Shown here: piece by piece, positions 52,327 through 56,561 of the stretch
Position numbering within the stretch: the stretch's first letter is position 1
How the letters are laid out: each line of letters starts with the position of its first letter
Assembly: GCF_001898575.1 (NCBI RefSeq)
Contig: NZ_MKUD01000049.1
Span: forward strand, 1-56,561
Length of the DNA: 56,561 nucleotides
Source: Spirosoma sp. 48-14
GTDB lineage: Bacteria; Bacteroidota; Bacteroidia; Cytophagales; Spirosomataceae
Direction: 5' to 3'
Program-made: the position numbers and the translations under genes
Notes under the pieces: generated by a model
Seen by the model: only the letters and a program-made list of their open reading frames with translations
Databases searched by the model: none
Told to the model about the DNA's origin: nothing

Positions 52327-55300
52327 ATGAAAGCATCGTTCTACAGGTTTCTGCAGACCGCTTTTCTGGGTGCAGTCCTACTGCTTTGGAGCCTCCATGC
52401 TTCAGCCCAAGACCGTCGAGTGACGGGTAAAATTACGGGGGCCGATGGAGCCGTACCCGGCGCCAACATCGTCCTCAAAGGAACCCAAACAGGTACTTCC
52501 TCGGACGCCAGTGGTAGCTTTTCAATCAACGTCCGGGGCAGCAGCCCAGTGCTGGTGATTTCAGCAATCGGCTTCAAAACCCAGGAAGTTAATGTGGGGA
52601 ATCAAAGCAATCTTGACGTCCGACTCGAAGACGAAGCCACTGCGCTAAGCGAGGTCGTCGTTACCGGGTACTCTACCGAAAATCGCCGGGATGTGACCGG
52701 AGCCGTATCCACCGTTAAACCGGCTCAATTAAAAGTCGTCCCTTCCACCAACGTCGAACAGCAGTTGCAGGGCCGCGTGGCTGGGGTCACCGTTATCACC
52801 AATGGCCAGCCGGGTACCTCCTCTCAGGTACGGGTTCGGGGCTTTGGTTCGTTCGGGGGTAACCAGCCGCTGTATGTGGTGGATGGCGTACCTACTCAGA
52901 CGATTGCCTTCCTGGCACCTGATGATATTGAATCAACCACGGTCCTGAAAGATGCCGCTTCGGCGTCGATCTATGGAGCGCGGGCCGCTTCTGGGGTGAT
53001 TGTTATCACCACCCGCAAAGGTCAGCGTCGGGCCCAAAAACTGAGCGTAAGTTACGATGGTCTCTATGGTGCTACCGATCCGGGCAAAAGCCTGCCCATC
53101 CTCAACCCGCAGGAACAGGCTGACTGGACCTGGCAGGCCCGTAAAAATGACATCTACCAGGGCACCTACCCCACCAACGACTTCAAAGGCTTAGCCGGAG
53201 GTCAGTATGGGGAAGGCGCTACGCCCGTATTGCCCGATTATCTGCTGGTGGGCAGTCGTTCAGGCTTGTCGGCTTCGCAGGTGGACCTGACGGCAGAAGC
53301 TGCCAAATACAACGTAAACCCTGCTAACGGCGCGATTTACAACGTCATTCCGTCGAACAAAGCGGGTACCAACTGGTACAAGGAAATCACCCGGGTTGCT
53401 CCCCTGATGCGCCACAACATTGGTTTCTCGGGCGGTACCGAATCGAGCCGGTACTACGTAGCCCTGGGTATGCAGCAACAGGCCGGTATCGTGCTGTATA
53501 ACGACTATACTCGCTATACACTACGGGCCAACACCGAGTTTGACATTACCAAGAAGCTCCGTTTCGGCGAAAACTTCCAACTCGCTTATGTTAAAACCAA
53601 GGGACTTCTAGGTGGCGTTGGTAGCACCCTGGGTAACTCGACCAACAACAACTCGTCGTCATCGTCCGATGAAAACGAAGTACTGTCCGCTTACCGGATG
53701 CCTCCGATCATTCCGGTGTACAACTCCTTTGGTGGGTATGCGGGTACGGCTGCACCGGGTTTCAACAACCCTCGCAACCCAGTTGCTGATCGTCAGGCAC
53801 GCCAGAACGACAGCCGATTCAACATCTTCGGGTTTGGTAATGCCTACCTGGAGTATGATGTGATCCCCTCCCTGACCCTGCGCAGTAGCCTGGGTGGTAC
53901 TTTTGTCTCTACCTACTATAATAGCTATGGTCGGGTGCAGTATGAGAACTCGGAAAACAACACGACGTATACCTATAACGAAGGGGCTGGTTATGCTCTA
54001 GCGTGGACCTTTACCAACACGGCCCACTTCAAGCAGAAGTTTGGTATCCATGACATCGACGCCCTGGCGGGTATTGAAGCCCTCAACACCGGATTAGGCC
54101 GTAATATTGATGGATCGGGTCAGAACCCCTTCTCAACCGACCCGAACTACGTCACCATCAGCACTACCACACCCGGAGCTACGCGTGGCGTTGGTAGTGG
54201 TTATAGCCTGGGTAACAAGTTCTACTCGCTGTTCGGTCAGGTGCGCTACACCTTCAACGATAAGTACATCATCACGGGCGTAGTTCGTCGGGATGGTTCT
54301 TCGCAGTTCGCAGCTGCTAACCGCTACGGGGTCTTCCCCGCCGTGTCGGCCGCCTGGCGTCTGTCGTCGGAAGAGTTCATGAAGAACCTGCCCTGGGTGT
54401 CGGACCTGAAAGTTCGGGGGGGATACGGTACCATGGGTAACTCCAACTTCTTGAATGCGACCAACCAGTTTAGCCTCTATGCTGGTGGCGCTGGTCAAGG
54501 TTATGACATCAACGGAACCAACAACTCCATTGCCGCTGGTTTCTACCGGAGCCAGATTGGTAACCCAGGTGCTAAATGGGAAACCAACGTGACCAGCAAC
54601 ATCGGTATCGATGGAGCCTTCTTCAACAACAAACTTGAAGTGGTGCTCGATTTCTGGCGCCGTGACACCAAAGACCTGCTCTACCAACTGGCCCTGCCCG
54701 GTGTAGTCGGCGTGCGTTCAGGTGCTCCGTTCAAAAACTTGGCCAGCATGCGCAACGAAGGGATCGACATCTTAGTGACTAACCGGGGTAACATCAACAG
54801 CGATCTGAGCTACGAAGTGACGGCGATTGCCGGTTTCCTCAACAACAAGATCGTGGCAATCGACCCATTAGTGCCTTACTTCTACGGTGGCGGTACCCGC
54901 CTGAGCGGTAACGTAGTGCGTAACGAGCCTGGTCATGACCTGTCGTCGTTCTATGGCTACAAAGTGATCGGTCTGTTCAACAGCAAGGAAGAAGTGGCCG
55001 CTGCTCCTCAGCAAGACGGCGCTGGTCCAGGTCGGTTCCGCTATGCCGACACGAACGGGGATGGCAAAATCACGGCTGATGACCGGCAGTATCTGGGCAG
55101 CCCGATCCCGAAAATGACGGGTAGCATCACCCTGACGCTGAAGTACAAAGGCTTCGACCTGAACACCAACCTGTACACCTCGCTGGGCAACAAGATCTTC
55201 AACAACCAGCGTTGGTTCACCGACTTCTATCCTTCCTTCACGGGAGCAGCTATGGGAGCTCGGGTGAAAGATTCGTGGTTGCCTACGCACACCAACACGA

Positions 55301-55611
55301 CGGTGCCCATTTTCGAAAGTGCGTCTAACTTCAGCACCAACACCCAGCCCAACTCCTACTACGTAGAGAACGGTTCGTATGCCCGGATGCAGTACCTGAC
55401 CCTGGGATATACCTTCCCATCAACGATCCTCAACAAGATCAACATGAATCGGCTGCGGATATCGTTGTCAGCTACCAACCTGTTCACCATCACCAAATAC
55501 ACGGGTATGGACCCAGGCGTAGGTGGTTCGGCGGATACCAACTTCGGTATCGATGTGGGTAACTACCCTGTTCAGCGTGGCTACAACGTAGGCTTAAGCT
55601 TTGGCTTCTAA
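52327..55611 (+). CDS. SusC/RagA-family TonB-linked outer membrane receptor
   Basis: A 1094-residue receptor. ATG 52327 gives a clean signal peptide (MKASFYRFLQTAFLGAVLLL through SLHASAQ); an in-frame ATG at 52291 would add polar residues before it. A carboxypeptidase-like regulatory domain follows (VTGKITGADGAVPGANIVLK), then the plug (VQQLQGRVAGVTVITNGQ-type, VRVRGFGSFGGNQPLYVVDG, STTVLKDAASASIYGARAAS) and a 22-strand barrel ending in VGLSFGF. It imports an oligosaccharide or peptide together with the SusD partner downstream. Codon choice is strongly biased, suggesting high expression. No glycosidase is in view, so substrate is unknown. Confidence 0.96.
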   Translation: MKASFYRFLQTAFLGAVLLLWSLHASAQDRRVTGKITGADGAVPGANIVLKGTQTGTSSDASGSFSINVRGSSPVLVISAIGFKTQEVNVGNQSNLDVRLEDEATALSEVVVTGYSTENRRDVTGAVSTVKPAQLKVVPSTNVEQQLQGRVAGVTVITNGQPGTSSQVRVRGFGSFGGNQPLYVVDGVPTQTIAFLAPDDIESTTVLKDAASASIYGARAASGVIVITTRKGQRRAQKLSVSYDGLYGATDPGKSLPILNPQEQADWTWQARKNDIYQGTYPTNDFKGLAGGQYGEGATPVLPDYLLVGSRSGLSASQVDLTAEAAKYNVNPANGAIYNVIPSNKAGTNWYKEITRVAPLMRHNIGFSGGTESSRYYVALGMQQQAGIVLYNDYTRYTLRANTEFDITKKLRFGENFQLAYVKTKGLLGGVGSTLGNSTNNNSSSSSDENEVLSAYRMPPIIPVYNSFGGYAGTAAPGFNNPRNPVADRQARQNDSRFNIFGFGNAYLEYDVIPSLTLRSSLGGTFVSTYYNSYGRVQYENSENNTTYTYNEGAGYALAWTFTNTAHFKQKFGIHDIDALAGIEALNTGLGRNIDGSGQNPFSTDPNYVTISTTTPGATRGVGSGYSLGNKFYSLFGQVRYTFNDKYIITGVVRRDGSSQFAAANRYGVFPAVSAAWRLSSEEFMKNLPWVSDLKVRGGYGTMGNSNFLNATNQFSLYAGGAGQGYDINGTNNSIAAGFYRSQIGNPGAKWETNVTSNIGIDGAFFNNKLEVVLDFWRRDTKDLLYQLALPGVVGVRSGAPFKNLASMRNEGIDILVTNRGNINSDLSYEVTAIAGFLNNKIVAIDPLVPYFYGGGTRLSGNVVRNEPGHDLSSFYGYKVIGLFNSKEEVAAAPQQDGAGPGRFRYADTNGDGKITADDRQYLGSPIPKMTGSITLTLKYKGFDLNTNLYTSLGNKIFNNQRWFTDFYPSFTGAAMGARVKDSWLPTHTNTTVPIFESASNFSTNTQPNSYYVENGSYARMQYLTLGYTFPSTILNKINMNRLRISLSATNLFTITKYTGMDPGVGGSADTNFGIDVGNYPVQRGYNVGLSFGF

Positions 55612-55700
55612 TAGGCAATGAGTCGGTTCGTTATTTGCAATAAAAAGTAATGAACCGACCAAAGATTCAACCGATATTCTTTCAAAGGCATATACGCACA

Positions 55701-56561
55701 ATGAAAACACTGATTACCAAAGGCACACTGACCGCCACCCTGCTGATGGCCGTCTCCTTTGCCTGTACCGACAAATTCCTGGAAGTGCCCGCCACCGGAC
55801 AACTTTCCGGTGCCCAGCTTACAACCAAAGCGGGTCTGGATGGTCTGCTGATGGGGGCCTACGCCCAGCTCAACGCCCGGGGCTTCTCCCAGTCAGCCTC
55901 CTCCTTCAACTGGGTGCGGGGTAGCGTCTCGGGGGGCGAAGCTAATAAAGGCTCCAACTCCGGTGACTTCAACGCCCTGACCCCCTACGAAACCTACCAG
56001 CTCCTGCCTTCCAGTGGTGAAGTCAACGCCAAGTGGAATGCCATGTACGAAGGCATCGCCCGATGCAACTCCGTCCTGCGCTCGCTCGGCTCGGCTGGTT
56101 CGGATGTAACGGCTGCTCAGAAAACGGGACTTCAGGCCGAAGCTCGCTTCCTGCGGGGGCACTACTACTTCGAGCTCAAGCGCAACTTCAACATGGTGCC
56201 CTTCATCGATGAAACCGTCGATTATGGCACCGGCATCGAGAAAGTAGCCAACAACGCCGACATCTGGCCCAAGATCGAAGCCGATTTCAAATTCGCTCAG
56301 GATAACCTGCCTGCTACCCAGTCGTCCGTAGGCCGGGCCAACAAGTGGGCCGCCATGGCCTATCTGGCCAAGACCTACCTCTATGAGAAGAAGTACACCG
56401 AGGCCAAGGCTCTGTTTGATCAGGTGATTGCCAATGGCGTGACCAGCAATGGCTTGAAGTACGCTCTGCTGGCTAACTATTCGGACAACTTCAATGCTGC
56501 CAAGGACAACGGTTCAGAGTCGGTGTTCGCCATCCAGGCCGCTGCCAATGCTGGTAGCTCG
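55701..56561 (+). CDS. SusD/RagB-family surface binding lipoprotein, partial
   Basis: The first 287 codons of a SusD-like gene that continues beyond the right edge. The signal peptide ends with a lipobox Cys (VSFACTDKFLEVPATGQLSG). Helical repeat regions follow (LDGLLMGAYAQLNARGF, YEGIARCNSVLRSLG, LQAEARFLRGHYYFELKRNF, AKTYLYEKKYTEAKALFDQV), typical of the TPR-like SusD fold. It binds nutrient at the cell surface and passes it to SusC, whose gene ends 90 bases upstream. Confidence 0.95.
   Translation, partial: MKTLITKGTLTATLLMAVSFACTDKFLEVPATGQLSGAQLTTKAGLDGLLMGAYAQLNARGFSQSASSFNWVRGSVSGGEANKGSNSGDFNALTPYETYQLLPSSGEVNAKWNAMYEGIARCNSVLRSLGSAGSDVTAAQKTGLQAEARFLRGHYYFELKRNFNMVPFIDETVDYGTGIEKVANNADIWPKIEADFKFAQDNLPATQSSVGRANKWAAMAYLAKTYLYEKKYTEAKALFDQVIANGVTSNGLKYALLANYSDNFNAAKDNGSESVFAIQAAANAGSS

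Overview
The window looks like a chromosome segment of a Bacteroidota species, most likely Cytophagales and Spirosoma-like. Visible reasons are a SusC/SusD pair, two LytS-type kinase plus LytTR regulator pairs, a two-component propeller kinase, DUF4292 and DUF5694 family proteins, near-absence of Shine-Dalgarno sites, and several copies of the Bacteroidota -7 promoter element TAnnTTTG. No rRNA, tRNA, insertion sequence, prophage or CRISPR array was seen. The genus is inference; the phylum is well supported.

Layout. 1-11773: a leftward operon of four secreted proteins (outer-membrane beta-barrel, a giant 2381-residue beta-rich protein, and two fibronectin type III proteins, the last cut by the left edge). 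12188-16525: a stand-alone LuxR-type HTH protein divergent from a propeller sensor kinase and its LytTR regulator. 16622-19599: S41 protease and a DUF5694 protein. 19830-26767: a second kinase/LytTR pair convergent with a peptide export locus (C39-peptidase ABC transporter, HlyD adaptor, three tandem double-glycine precursor peptides) and an XRE regulator. 26842-34317: housekeeping and envelope genes (Dabb, Ohr, TPR protein, DUF4292 lipoprotein, EnvC-like protein, PanB, RluA-family synthase, small membrane protein). 34790-38385: aminotransferase, FolK, an FGE-fold protein and a PIN toxin-antitoxin pair. 38418-41042: ABC-F protein and DedA. 41119-46014: a MarR-controlled EmrA/EmrB/TolC efflux locus. 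46116-52037: acyl carrier protein, a membrane protein, gamma-glutamyltransferase, an ABC permease and an RqcH-like NFACT gene with an in-frame stop. 52327-56561: SusC and the start of SusD.

The two most promising signals are these. First, the 19.8-26.8 kb locus unites tandem Cys-free GG-leader peptides, a dedicated maturation exporter and a neighbouring LytTR two-component system; it resembles a secreted bacteriocin, pheromone or matrix peptide system. Second, most short intergenic gaps carry long inverted repeats whose arms are built from degenerate 7- or 8-base tandem units. In two loci the arms differ in length by exactly one heptamer, which suggests an unusual repeat class that evolves by unit gain and loss. 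Also notable are a 164-bp palindromic element that supplies both stop codons of two convergent genes, three 17-bp MarR operators laid over a recognisable promoter, and a TAA codon inside the conserved C-terminus of the NFACT gene.
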